This document shows positions 46,165 to 56,689 of a stretch of DNA of 64,000 nt, in pieces (the first letter of the stretch is position 1; each line of letters starts with the position of its first letter). This DNA is from Blasia pusilla (taxonomy: Eukaryota; Marchantiophyta; Marchantiopsida; Blasiales). Both the position numbers and the translations under genes were made by a program. Location: positions 32,302,001 to 32,366,000 of the forward strand of contig CM114271.1 in NCBI GenBank assembly GCA_050084515.1. Direction: 5' to 3'. The notes below the pieces were generated by a model, which had not been told where the DNA came from, made no database searches, and was given only the letters and a program-made list of their open reading frames with translations.

Positions 46165-48240
46165 ACTTGGACCACATACTTGGAAAAAAGGGAGAAAAAT
46201 CACCTCATGCATAAAGTTTTCCCATTGCCTCATACGGACGGTCCACCAACTTAGCCACGAACACAACTCTTTGTATTTCCCCTCAATCGCATGCTTTCTC
46301 CGCCACTCATGAAGCTCTTCTTGGCACTCCATGGCTTGTTTCAAGGTTTTTCTATCCTTGCAACGTTGAAGTAGAGCTATATGCTCTATTCTGTTAGTCT
46401 CCTCGATGCAGGATTCTGTGTAGCAAGTCACAGACTGTTGCCAATGGAAAGCATCCGATCTTTCCCTTTCTGGTTGAACTGCCCTCCCCTCAGGACACTT
46501 CCCTGATTCCAATCCATCCCAGTTGCGCATTGTCTGCCATGAAGCCATAAATTTTAGGAGGAAGTCTTTTGTTCTCCTTCACCACCTCCAGTAAGAGTAA
46601 CCAACACATCTTCAAGCTGCCAACATCTTCCGCTTTCACCTCACAGATAAAAATGGTTTTGAGACCCTTCTCCACATGGTTGTAAACGTGTGCACCCATG
46701 GTCAATCATCCATTTAACACCTTAAAGCCCAACTCCGAAATAGATCTTCTCCCTCCCTCATTCTATCAATAAGATCCACGCCGCTAGACGTGCCTGTAGT
46801 AGATATTTTGAAGACATAAGCTCTAGATCCATGGCCTCCTTGGCCCATGAACTACCATCTCTGTATGAATGGAAACCGTAAGTTGGCCTTGATCCTGGCA
46901 ATAGCATTTATCTCCAAGGTCTTTCCATCAAGTATTTGTATTTGACACAGTAAGTTCCTGAAGCTTTCAAGATCAACCAAGAATGCAAGATTTTCCCATA
47001 GTTGCTTCTCCTCAGCTGTCGTGATCTCCCCTTGGCTAGGGACATCTAGCACTTGTTCACAAATTTATGATGATGTTGTTAATTTGATCCTTCCTAGATT
47101 TGATCTTGGAGAGTTTTTGTACACTTTGGCCACTTTCTTTGCCACATCCTCCTTGACGTGTCTCTGAATAGCACCCGTGACAGGATGAGTGTGACACCCA
47201 ACATGAATTTCCAGCCTTGTGTACTCAGACGTAGAATTGTTGTTGTGCACTATAAAAAAAATATAAGTCGGAAATGCTCTAACTTAGAAAGGGGAGGCTT
47301 GACAATGCAGACATCGATGGCCACCCGACAATATGGTTGTACCCACGGCATAAGGAGTTTCTGCATTTTTGGGAGGGAATTGGGAAGTGTTCACGACTTC
47401 GTTCCTCTCAATGAAGGGGCATCCTAGACTTCTGCACTCTAAGGCTCCCACGCATTGGCGACGAGACACAATCCAAGGACCACCTGGGATTGAAGCGCTC
47501 ATCTGCTGCAGTCTACACCATTGGTGACAGTCCAATTTTTGGTCCATACCCTTCAAGCCGCCTCAATCTTTCTTCTGAGCTGGACCGATAAGTGGAGGCA
47601 TCTCAAAAGTGCAATTTCCATCATACGTTGCTGGCAGCTCATCCAAGATAATGTGCTTGAATAGTTTCAAGGGAAGAGAAGAAAGCAAAGAATTCCCTGA
47701 AACTCGAAGCAGGAATGAGTAAGCAGATGTTGGGTCAGACATGTTTCCAACAGATCCTGTGAGATCGACAACATCTGAGATGTCCACAGCTTCAACGGCG
47801 ACATTCTATGCTTGTGAAATTAGAGTCAATGGTGGATTGGCCAAAGCAACCATGCCAAACGTGGAGCATGGAGTAGTCGAAGATTTCAAACCGTCTTCAT
47901 GAGTCGCAGTGGTGATCAAAGGTAGGGCATAAACTCTGAATTGTCCATTGGAGCAAGGTAAGAGGTTCCACACTTTGGAGCCTCCAATCCCCGGTTGGAG
48001 TGTTTCACCAATGACATCATCCGATCCATCAACCTTACATCCTTGGATACAAAGATGGTTCCACTCTGGAGAAGAAATTGGAGTGAGAGGAAATATTCTT
48101 CAACAATTACATGAATGTCACGAGGTTGGGCTCGAATTACCTCCGTAAGAGGAAGGCCTACTAGATGACTACCACATGTGAGCTTCACATACTTGTCCAT
48201 TTGGGTCAGACCAAGAATGATTGCCCAGATAGAGGAATAA
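46165..48240 (-). pseudogene. Transposase-like gene, decayed (tentative)
   Basis: Minus-strand coding potential shifts between frames over 2 kb. In order it reads: a region with SDVVDLTGSVGNM; a Cys-rich block with ECRSLGCPFIERNEVVNTS and HRCLHC (possible zinc-binding); HVGCHTHPVTGAIQRHV; KIYGFMADNAQLGW (a D-N-A box like the second catalytic Asp of MULE-type DDE transposases); and RERSDAFHWQQSVT, WRRKH and WLSWWTVRMRQW. I think this is a plant DDE transposase related to mutator-like elements, but I cannot place it in a named family. After GKLYA/NFMHE near 46205 there is a GTGAT that could be a splice donor. At least six frameshifts or stops are present. Palindrome arrays flank it on both sides. 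Confidence 0.45.
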
Positions 48241-48414
48241 GAATGAGAATAAGAATGAGAATGTTGAATTTATAGTGAATAGTGTCGTTTAAATTCTGAG
48301 AGAATATGTCTGACATGTAGTTGGTAGTTAGGTTGAACCATCGTTTGGTGATTGGACTTGCCACAAAGGAATATTCGGACATGCTGGATGTCAAAAAGGA
48401 TTCGCCAAACTTCC

Positions 48415-49153
48415 TTCAACCCGTGGGAGGCAGACGGGTGGGAATGTCGACTGAAGGGGAACTCCAACCCGTCGGAGTCCGACGGGTTGGAAACCCTCAA
48501 GAGGGATCTCGAAGAAATGAACCCTAAGCCCTAAACGCATGTCAACGACTTGAATTGAGTTTGGGTGGGAGGGTACAACCTGTCAGAGTCCAACGGACTG
48601 CAAAATGAACAGACTCAAAATGGCGGTCCCTTAGGCACTTTGTTAGGAAATAAGGCAACAAGTTTGGCAGCTAGGGTTCCGTGCAACTCGTTGGAGTCCA
48701 ACGAATTGCACGAATCAGGCTGAATGGTCGTTGTGCAAGCTGTCAAAGTCAGACGGGCTGCCCGGGATACAGGCTAGATGGAGCCCATGCAACCCGTCAT
48801 GGTCCGACTAGTTGCAGGAAGTGGGCATGATCAATGGTCCCCGTGCAACCCGTGGGAGTGTGACGGGTTGTACGAGACCCAAGCCGTATGGATCCCATGC
48901 AACCCGATGGGGCCCGACATATTGCAGGAATTGGGAAAGATGAATGGACCATGTGCAACCCGTCAGAGTCCGATGGGTTGCACGGAACCAAGGCTAGATG
49001 GACCCCGTGCAACCCATCCGAGTGTGACGGGTTGCATGAACTGGGCAGGATGGACCCCGTGCAACCCCGTCGGAGTCTGACGGGTTGCACATCGAGTCCC
49101 GAGCATATCGCCCAAGTGTTGGAGTTGCAACCCATCGGGCTCCGATAGAATGC
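48415..49153. repeat. Palindrome array 2 (about 12 units, 54-bp period)
   Basis: Units begin near 48419, 48465, 48571, 48683, 48735, 48789, 48845, 48899, 48955, 49009, 49061 and 49127. From 48683 to 49061 the spacing is 52, 54, 56, 54, 56, 54 and 52. The copy at 48466-48489 has a perfect 11-bp-arm core. Spacers in the middle share AGRCTAGATGGACCCCGT, showing tandem amplification, while the outer ones differ. Confidence 0.9.
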
Positions 49154-49159
49154 ACGCAA

Positions 49160-50270
49160 ACTAGGCATAACACGCACCGTAACGGTCCACCCTTGTACAC
49201 CAACGGTCGAGTCCAACGGCTTCGATAGAATATTAGGACCAGTTTAGAGGCTTTTCACTTTTCCATTCTACACTTTTCCGGGCTGGTTTCAACTCCCCTA
49301 TTTACACAACTATGAAAACTTACTTTCCAGTTACTCAAACATCTCGACGGTTGGTTCTTGTCTCTTCATTTGGGGGCTACAACGGTTCAAGTTGAATCAA
49401 TTCTTTTGAGAGGAAACGACGATTCAGGTCAAAACCCCTCGCACAACGTTTGATTATCGACTAATTTAAGGATGACTAAAAAAAAGACCTAAGCCACCAA
49501 GGTCGGGAGCTTCTCTCCCAAGTTCGGTGGAACTCCGTCTTCCGCATCATTATGTAAATTCCTTCGTCATTAAGTGTTAGATAGAATTTCATTAGTTTTA
49601 AGTAAATTGGCCTAGGAAAAGGAAATTCTTATGTTTAAACCTCTTTATGGTGCCTCTTTTATGCGGGCCCAACTTTAGAAAAAGAGGTAATAAATAAAAG
49701 ATGACTTTATAAAAGTAAAATAGTTGCTTTAATGAAAAGCAAAAGTAGTCTTGGTTGGTGGCTAGGTTAGTTGGAGTAATTTGGAAAATATCAAGTGGGT
49801 AAAAGAGGATATTTTGGAAGAGATAAGAGGAAATCTACTTGCGTCAAAATGTGATTGGCTAAGCCTTGAGAGGAAGCCATGTGGCACAAGATAAGATAAG
49901 CTCTATTTCGTACTCTTGTGGATCCCTTGTGAGTATATAAAGAGGAGGGACCTTCAAGGGTTCATCACCTTCTATTCCACATCTTGAGTCTCTCGTTTCT
50001 CTCTTAAGTGTATGGCTTTGGGATTGCTTGCTCTTCCAATGAGAGTGGATCACCCCTCTTGGGAGAGTAACTTGACCATGGTCTATTCTTGGAGAGGTTT
50101 CTAGAGTGTGGTGTGTGTGTGTGGGGATGAGAGGTTTGTCACAGTAGAGGAGTTTAGTCATACTAAAATAGCGGATGTTTTGGCTTGTTACTTTCCAAAT
50201 GAGAGTGGATTACCCCTCTTGGGAGAATAACTCCGCCAAAACCCATTCTTGAGGAGAGTAGAGAATGTGT
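49160..50270 (+). promoter_or_regulatory. Possible promoter region with TATA box and a 160-bp-spaced repeat
   Basis: GTATATAAAGAGG at 49933-49945 looks like a TATA box. A 38-bp block (GAGAGTGGATCACCCCTCTTGG and flanks) occurs at about 50039 and again, slightly changed, at about 50201. The rest of the stretch has no recognisable gene. It would suit the frame beginning at 50278. Confidence 0.35.
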
Positions 50271-50277
50271 GTCAAGC

Positions 50278-50832
50278 ATGGATAGGGGTGGAGCACGAGC
50301 TGTGCCCAACTTTCCTTTCCTCAATCCTTACCATGTCAAGGTAATCTTTGTAGATAGGCACTGGTTCACTCGCTATTTAGTTTATGACTTTGGGGAGGCG
50401 TTCATGAACCAGGTCATGCAATCTCCAACTCCGGTGATTCTTCCTATCGTCACATATGGAAGGACATGGGATTGTACTTTGTATGTCCTTATATAGCGAT
50501 CCATGGATGTCAATAGGCCTGCTCAAGTAGGGTTTAACACTAGTTGTGTTATCTTCCTCGTGTACAAGCGTAAAATAGTTTATAGGGATTTTATAGTTAG
50601 GAATTTTGGGGTCCGATGTTACAAAGAAGTGATCGCCTCGGCACTTCCATTTGTGATACTTGTCGTGAGAGAATGGAGAGTGTACATCATAATTTGTATT
50701 AAAAAAGGAGAACTTATTAGAGAGTTCACCTTGCATCGACCGTATCTACCGCAGCTAGAAGGCCCGCCCTTGCTCGAAGAAAGACTCTCGGCACGACACC
50801 GTTGCCTTCCGACAGGTTGCAACTATCGTTAA
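50278..50832 (+). pseudogene. Unrecognised open frame with one nonsense codon
   Basis: From ATG at 50278 one frame stays open to 50832 except for a TAG at 50494-50496. It starts MDRGGARAVPNFPFLNPYHV and contains DRHWFTRYLVYDFGEAF, SPTPVILPIV, DVNRPAQVGFNTS and PFVILVVREW. I do not recognise the family. Its position between a TATA-like box and palindrome array 3, upstream of the methyltransferase-like copy, suggests it may be a first exon of that gene. Its last ~30 bases already belong to the array. Confidence 0.35.
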
Positions 50833-51470
50833 CAATTCCTTGATTTTACACAAGTTAACCAACATGTCGAAGTCTGACGAGTTGAAACCGGTTCATTTTC
50901 AGGAAAAAAAGTTTCAGGATACTTACTTGTTTATGGCTCTGACCTTCCATAAAGAAAATTCAACTTGTCGGACTCTGATGGGTTGCAAACCACTCAAACT
51001 AGGCCCTTTCCTACCTCATATGCAACCCGTCAGACTCCAACGGGTTGCAATCCACTCAAACAAGGGCCTTTCCTACCGCATATGCAACCCTTCGGACTTC
51101 GACGGGTTGCAGGGCCAATCATACTTGGCTGTCAATGCTACAATTTGTGCAGCCCGTCGGACTCCGACAGGTTGCAAGAGAAAAAAACTTGCGTCAGATC
51201 CTGAACCCGGATGCAAACATAATACCCAGTGTGGGTGGCTTTGCAACCCGTAATTTTTGATGGATTGAATTTTTAATTTACTGGACTCAAGGTGCAACCC
51301 GTCAGACTCGGACAAGTTGCAACCCAACCGGATGGTCCCAGATGCAAACCATCGGTTGCCAATGGATTGCACCAGAAAGCTCTTAGAGCAACCCATCAAA
51401 CTCGATGGGTTGCCAATAACTATCATTTTGTTCGTCTACTTCCAACCCGTCGAAAATCGACGGGTTGCTA
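50800..51470. repeat. Palindrome array 3 (about 10 units)
   Basis: Recognisable units start near 50961, 51022, 51082, 51150, 51242, 51294, 51345, 51388 and 51443, with two partial ones near 50803 and 50868. 51388-51413 (GCAACCCATC, AAACTC, GATGGGTTGC) shows paired changes in both arms. It lies immediately 5' of the methyltransferase-like copy 1. Confidence 0.88.
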
Positions 51471-51512
51471 GCTGTAAATATTCTTACTTCTCATTTATGG
51501 TTGCAATATTGT

Positions 51513-53451
51513 GTGAGAAGGGAATGTTACCCATCACTGGATCTTGGAATGCGACCGCGTGAGGAAGGTTCTTACAACGCACCCGTCGCAATACAAAGGA
51601 TTCCTAGGAGAGGAGTTGGTGGATGAGATGCTTGCAAAAGGAGCACAAATCAAAAAGAAGACTTGGGCCAACACATTCATGTCCCAAGATGCAGCCGTTA
51701 TAATACTTTTCTGGTAAAAAATCCAAGCGGCGAAAAGAAGCGCGACACTGGAGCTAGAGCGGAGAAGGAATGCTTTGGCTTCTGAGAGAGCCAATTTCAT
51801 TCAAGCTGCGGTGTTGACGGCGACTAGGTACCTTGCAAGCAAGATGCAACGGTACATCGCCGTCCTCAAGCTCAAGCTCAGCCCGACTTCTACAAAGAGT
51901 TGAAGGTTATAATCAAGTAGTAGTGAAAGAGGGATAAGGATCCCCACGCAAGGAATGTAGAGAAGGTCTCTTTGGATGGAGTTCACCGCTTTGCCCTCTC
52001 AAGGGGTTTTGGAATTCAGGCGGATCCGACTGATGAAGATCTGTCTAGAAGGAATGGAGGCAGAGAAAAAATTGACACACCATCCCCTGGGGGTGTCGAA
52101 CCCAATCATCTCCCAGTAGCTGCGAGAGAGATCCTTCCGGGATACCTTGCGCTTGTTGGGAAAGTTAATGATTGAATGCCTTCAAGCCAACCTGCAGAGA
52201 ATTTAGCCAGTTCTGGAGGAGGATAGCCTCAAATTGACGGAGGAGTTCGAATTCTGGTTGAATGACATCCGAGATAAGCCAACAAAGAACCCTGGGTTCA
52301 AGACGATGTTCAAGAGCCACATTCTACCGTAGGGGGATGTCGACGATGAGATTGGAGACCCAAAGAAATGGGACTTTGCAAAAAAGAAGAAGGAGCTTCA
52401 AGATCAAGTTGCCGATTCATCCCGCCATTGACTTGCGGCGCTCAAGCTATGGGGAGATACTCTGGATGGCAAAGGATGCTCCATGTACAATGTGAAGATG
52501 GCCCTCAAAATGAGCCCGTGGGAAGTGCTCAACGTTAACTATCCAATCTAGTTGGACTTCAACAACCTCGATGAGCTGACTAATCCAGCAATGCGAGACT
52601 TGTATAATGCGCTAGCTGTTGGCAAGGAGGACATCCCAGAATTTTTCAAGACAGACGAATACTTCGAAGGGGATGCTGAGGCACAAGCGACTAAGGCGGC
52701 AAAGGTTTTGTCAAAAATAGTAACGGCAAAAGAAAATTCCACTGCGGGGTTGAAATCCAAGGTGAAGGCCTCAAAACCATCCAAAGGATGATCATCAAGA
52801 TAAGAAGGACGGCTAAGGGAGGCCCCCAAACCTAACTAATCCTATGGATTCCGCGGTCACGAAGACCCCAACAAGCAGACACCCCACTTGCGAGAAGCAA
52901 AAGAGGGAGACACCCGGTTCCTTCGAGGGGAGGGGGCCGGACAAGAATGTTGTCTATACTCCCTCATCATTGGGGAAGCACAAGGATGGAGCATCAAAAA
53001 TCACCATCCTGCTGCATCAAACATCTTTGCTAGAAGAATTGGAGAAGTTCTCAACACAAGAGTCCACGCTTGCCTTAGAGAAGCTGACACTGTTGGGACG
53101 TAAGCTTCTGTGAAACGGCCATGCCCCATGGACCGTCAATGGGGTACCTGAGGAGGTTGCAGTTCACCTCCTTATCGCAAATCTACCATCGGGGCTCAGA
53201 TTGTGGGCAAAGAATCCATGCAACACAGTCCGGACTGGAACATTCCATTCACATATGACCAGATCGCGTTGATGTTCTCCTTTGCCAACGCGTATCCGAG
53301 GGACACGAGGTGTTTTGTGGTTCTCATCGGAGGAAGCGAGGATGAGCTCTTCAACTTGCAATGCGTGAAGCGGTCGTTGAAGTGGAAAACAATGCACTCT
53401 TGGGTAGTGAAGAACAATGACCCGCTAAGGTTGGCTACAAACCAAGTCTTG
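51513..53451 (+). pseudogene. N4/N6 amino-methyltransferase-like gene, copy 1 (long exon)
   Basis: This is a paralogue of the minus-strand gene at 60501-64000 and is colinear with its long exon. It contains CDRVRKVLTTHPSQYKGFLGEELV, IKKKTWANTFMSQDAA, KMQRYIAVLK, EFRRIRLMKICLEG, LDFNNLDELTNPAMRDLYNALAVGKEDIPEF, YTPSSLGKHKD, and the methyltransferase-type motif IV region HLLIANLPSGL, then DWNIPFTYDQIALMFSFANAY, CFVVLIGGSEDELFNLQCVKRSLKWK. It ends at NQVL with a consensus donor GTAAGT at 53452. Where beta-class enzymes have D-P-P-Y this copy has N-L-P-S. Stops and frameshifts occur throughout. The exon with motif I found in copy 2 was not found downstream. Confidence 0.6.
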
Positions 53452-53513
53452 GTAAGTTCAAAAACTAATGCTTCATTTTTCTTCTTTTTCTGCAACTTTT
53501 TTCATTCTTTCCT

Positions 53514-53920
53514 GCAACCCGTGAGACTCTGACAGGTTGCAAAATACGGCCTAGAAATGGAGTGGGTCTTGCAACCCATCGGACTTTGACGGGTTGTAGC
53601 ACACCCCCTAACACGCCTTGTGCAACCCGTCTGAGTCTGACGGGTTGCAAACAGACTATGCAACCTGTCACTCTCTGACGGGTTGCAGCACCCACTCATC
53701 GGGTTTTGGGATGTGTCGAGCAACCCGTCAGATTTTGACGGGTTGCATATGGGCAACCGTTTGGAGTCGGGTTCCACATCCACGGTTGGTGGGCAACCGT
53801 TTGGAGTTGGGTTCCACATCCACGGTTGGTGGGCAATGTGTCTGAATGCTCCAGGCCCCCTAAATGCAAATTTCCTCGGTGACATCTTTCATTTGCAACC
53901 CGTCGGATTCCGTCGGGTTG
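53514..53920. repeat. Palindrome array 4 (6 units)
   Basis: Units start near 53514, 53571, 53622, 53660, 53720 and 53894. They lie 60 bp and more after the GTAAGT donor at 53452, so in the presumed intron following the long exon. A ~45-bp direct repeat (GGGCAACCGTTTGGAGT and on) is at 53752 and 53790. Confidence 0.88.
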
Positions 53921-54165
53921 CTCCTAGAAGACCTCTTCCTCCCATCAATTCAAACGAGAGGGTGAAGGGCATTTACAATTCGTCTGCATGGATAAAGGAG
54001 CCTGTTAGGGAATTTTCTTGTGCAGGAAATCAGATGTAAATAACCAATTCGCAAACGGTTTTAAATAAAGTGGTTTTTTTAAATGCACCCAATTCTCTTC
54101 ACGCTTATGGTCTGATGTTATATTCGATCACAGTCCGATATTGGGGTGAGGCTTTTTCTGCTTTT

Positions 54166-54522
54166 GCAATCCGCTAGAAACCAACGGGTTGCCTGTTGTC
54201 TTCTCACATTTACATTTTTCGTGATGTCTTTTCACTATACCAAGACCAATTTGTAACCTTCGACTCTTTTGGTGTGGTGTGCTTGCTTTCATGGACTCTA
54301 ACCTTTGGTTTCGAGAGGTTGGTAACCCGTCCGATTCCAAAAGGTTGAGAACCACTCCAACGGAAGAGTAGAATTGGTTTTTGCGGATAGTCCCGTTTCT
54401 TGCAACCCGTCGGAGTCCGATGGGTTGCAAGATAATCTAAACCAGAGACAGTTCACTCTTGCAACCCATCAGATTTTGATGGGTTGCAAGGGCTGCAACC
54501 TGTCGGATTCCGACGGGTTGCA
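54166..54522. repeat. Palindrome array 5 (5 units)
   Basis: Units start near 54166, 54323, 54401, 54461 and 54495. 54461-54487 (GCAACCCATCA, GATTT, TGATGGGTTGC) has perfect 11-bp arms with substitutions matched on both sides. 54530-54930 that follows holds nothing I recognise. Confidence 0.88.
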
Positions 54523-54934
54523 TGTCTGAATGAATGGACCTGGGTGCATATCAATTCCTCTTCACTCCTGACGGCTACCAACCTATTGCTTCAATTTTCC
54601 TCTTAGTCCTTCCTTGCACGTTTTCTTCTTGATGCATATATTTCCCAATGACTAAGAGAATAATGAAACCAAGTTGTCAAACCCACAACAGTCCATGGTA
54701 GACTTCATGCATCCATTCATGATCCAACATCATCCAAGACTATCATGAAATTAAGTCTTCGGCTATGCACAATGATCAGTGTTTTGTTTTGTTATGGAAA
54801 ATCCCACCTCATGGAATATTATTGATCGGATGGGATATTTCATGCCTTTTGCATGAAGAGTCAACAGTCCATAATCTCAACCACATCTTCTGAGAAGTTA
54901 AGCCCTGAAGGGCACAGGAGTCTATTGACACCAT

Positions 54935-55355
54935 AGTCAGAGTCTTTATTAGAACGTTTCACTGAGATAAAATTGTTTCTACTGGTCAAATTATCTATCG
55001 ATGGTCCTCCAACAATAATACCCCTTAGCCCGACTTACTATAGAGTTGGCTTAGACATGCAATGTGAAGAAAATTGGGCTCACATGGAGAGTGATGGAAG
55101 GATGTTTGCAGTGGTATTCTGATGTCTACTTCTTTTTCCAAGCCTGGAAAAAGAAGGTTAGTTTAGGCCCAAATGTGGTCCTGTTGCTTCTCTCTTCTAA
55201 AGATTTCATGAATTTGAAAGCAAACAAAAATTTCAAAAATGTCAAAAAGTTTTGAAGAGAGGAGGCAGATTCTGCCTTTTTTTTTAAGAGTACCGTCCTC
55301 TCTTCCTCTCTTCCTCTCCTCTCTTACTCTCATGCCAGAATACCAGCCCTTGAGC
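54935..55355 (+). repeat. Left arm of a large inverted repeat
   Basis: This segment, ending in CCAGAATACCAGCCCTTGAG, is the inverted counterpart of 58660-59045. Shared blocks include GATGGTCCTCCAA, GGCTCACATGGAGA, TGATGTCTACT, TAAAGATTTCATGAATTTGAAAGCAAA and GAAGAGAGGAGGC. No coding function is recognised. Confidence 0.75.
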
Positions 55356-55429
55356 CTCTATGAAGTATGTCATTGGGGCGGCCACTACTATGTACCATGT
55401 CTCATGATTAATTTTCCGCTTCTGATGTT

Positions 55430-56665
55430 ATGAGTCTAACCACCAACTCCTGTCGAGTCATTCCTTTTGAGTCCTGTGGGTCAATCTCAAAGCCACCTCT
55501 CGATGGCTCGCTTACTCTCATAGCACCCCGAGTCACCACGTGCACTGCCACAACCTCAACTGAAGCCGCACTACACATAAATCCCATCCCCGTAGAATCC
55601 TCACTAGCATCGTGGTAAGATTTGGAGGTTTGCACCACACTAGCTACTCTTAGCTCCGGGCCTGCCTGTAGCTGTATCATTGTCATGGCAGCAATCCTCT
55701 GCTCCAACTGATTGATGCATATAAGGAGTGCTACATCGGGTGCTCGCCCTTCATCTCCTATGACTGGTGATGGCACTCTACCACCACGATCATCCACCAC
55801 TCGATCTCCACCAACTCTCTCGCCCCCAAGTCCTCTACCTATCTATCTCTAGGCGTACTTCCCAGTGAAGATCATAACACCTATCCCTAGTGTGACCATA
55901 TTGGTGACAATGATCACATTGCAACTATGGTGGGGCCATCTTGTGTATTACCATCCCCGTTCTCATCACAAGACCCATTCTCTAGTGATGACGATCCAAC
56001 CACTGATGGGAGTCGAGGTGGTTCTGTGAGAAAATAGAAAGTGACGAAATCACTGAAATCTTTACAAAACTTAGAGATACAAAGTGGCCTAGTCCGTCCG
56101 TGCGCTCACAGAAGAGCTTCGATGGAACCTGAATTGGGAGATAACTCGACATACGAGAATGCGCTACCGCTGCGGCTCCCGACTATTTGACTACTCGGAA
56201 AAACTAGGCTTCAAACTATGTCGGAACCATCAATCTAGGATTCTCCTCATACAAGGGGGCCGATCAGATTAATGGTGCTTAGAGAAGTGGATGTTGAGAA
56301 TCCAACAAGTTCCAACAAGTTCACTCGAAACCTCTCTATACTTCACACCACTCCGTGTCACTACACTACCACTACTCGTACTATCCCATTCTTCTGAACC
56401 CTGGGAGAACGCCGTGATGATAACCCTGTCTTACCCGCTCAAGCACTCAGCCTCACCAAGAGTCTCCCACACTCCTCACTAGCTCACATATGCTAATGCC
56501 AATCCCGTGACAACACACCCGGCCTCACGCACGCTCAACACTTGGGCTCACCATGAGCCTCCCGACTAACTCACCTAAGTCTCAAACATACTCTCGAGTC
56601 ATACACGCAACCCCTACTCAGCAACCATTGTATATCCACCAACATGCTACACATGAAAGGTATCA
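55430..56665 (-). pseudogene. Gypsy fragment (leader to protease), minus orientation
   Basis: On the minus strand 56665-56290 matches the leader of the first gypsy copy (about 10910-10600). 56030-55950 matches the start of gag. 55500-55410 reads KGMTRQELVVRL, similar to MTREEIVVRV in the protease region at 8770-8735. The fragment breaks off at 56665 within the leader. Confidence 0.6.
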
Positions 56666-56689
56666 CATTTGAGTAGCTGATAGGCCGAG

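Noticed and set aside
48683-49153. CRISPR array
   Set aside because: The regular palindromic repeat and spacer layout looks like one, but the DNA is plant nuclear, repeats vary from unit to unit, spacers are partly repeated, and there is no cas gene.
48797-49216. Long open frames with repeated CNPSDSDGL or ATRQSPTGC peptides (also 51073-51426 and 53502-53885)
   Set aside because: They are translations of the palindrome arrays. A 27-bp palindrome is nine codons and the 54-bp period is a multiple of three, so frames stay open on both strands by chance.
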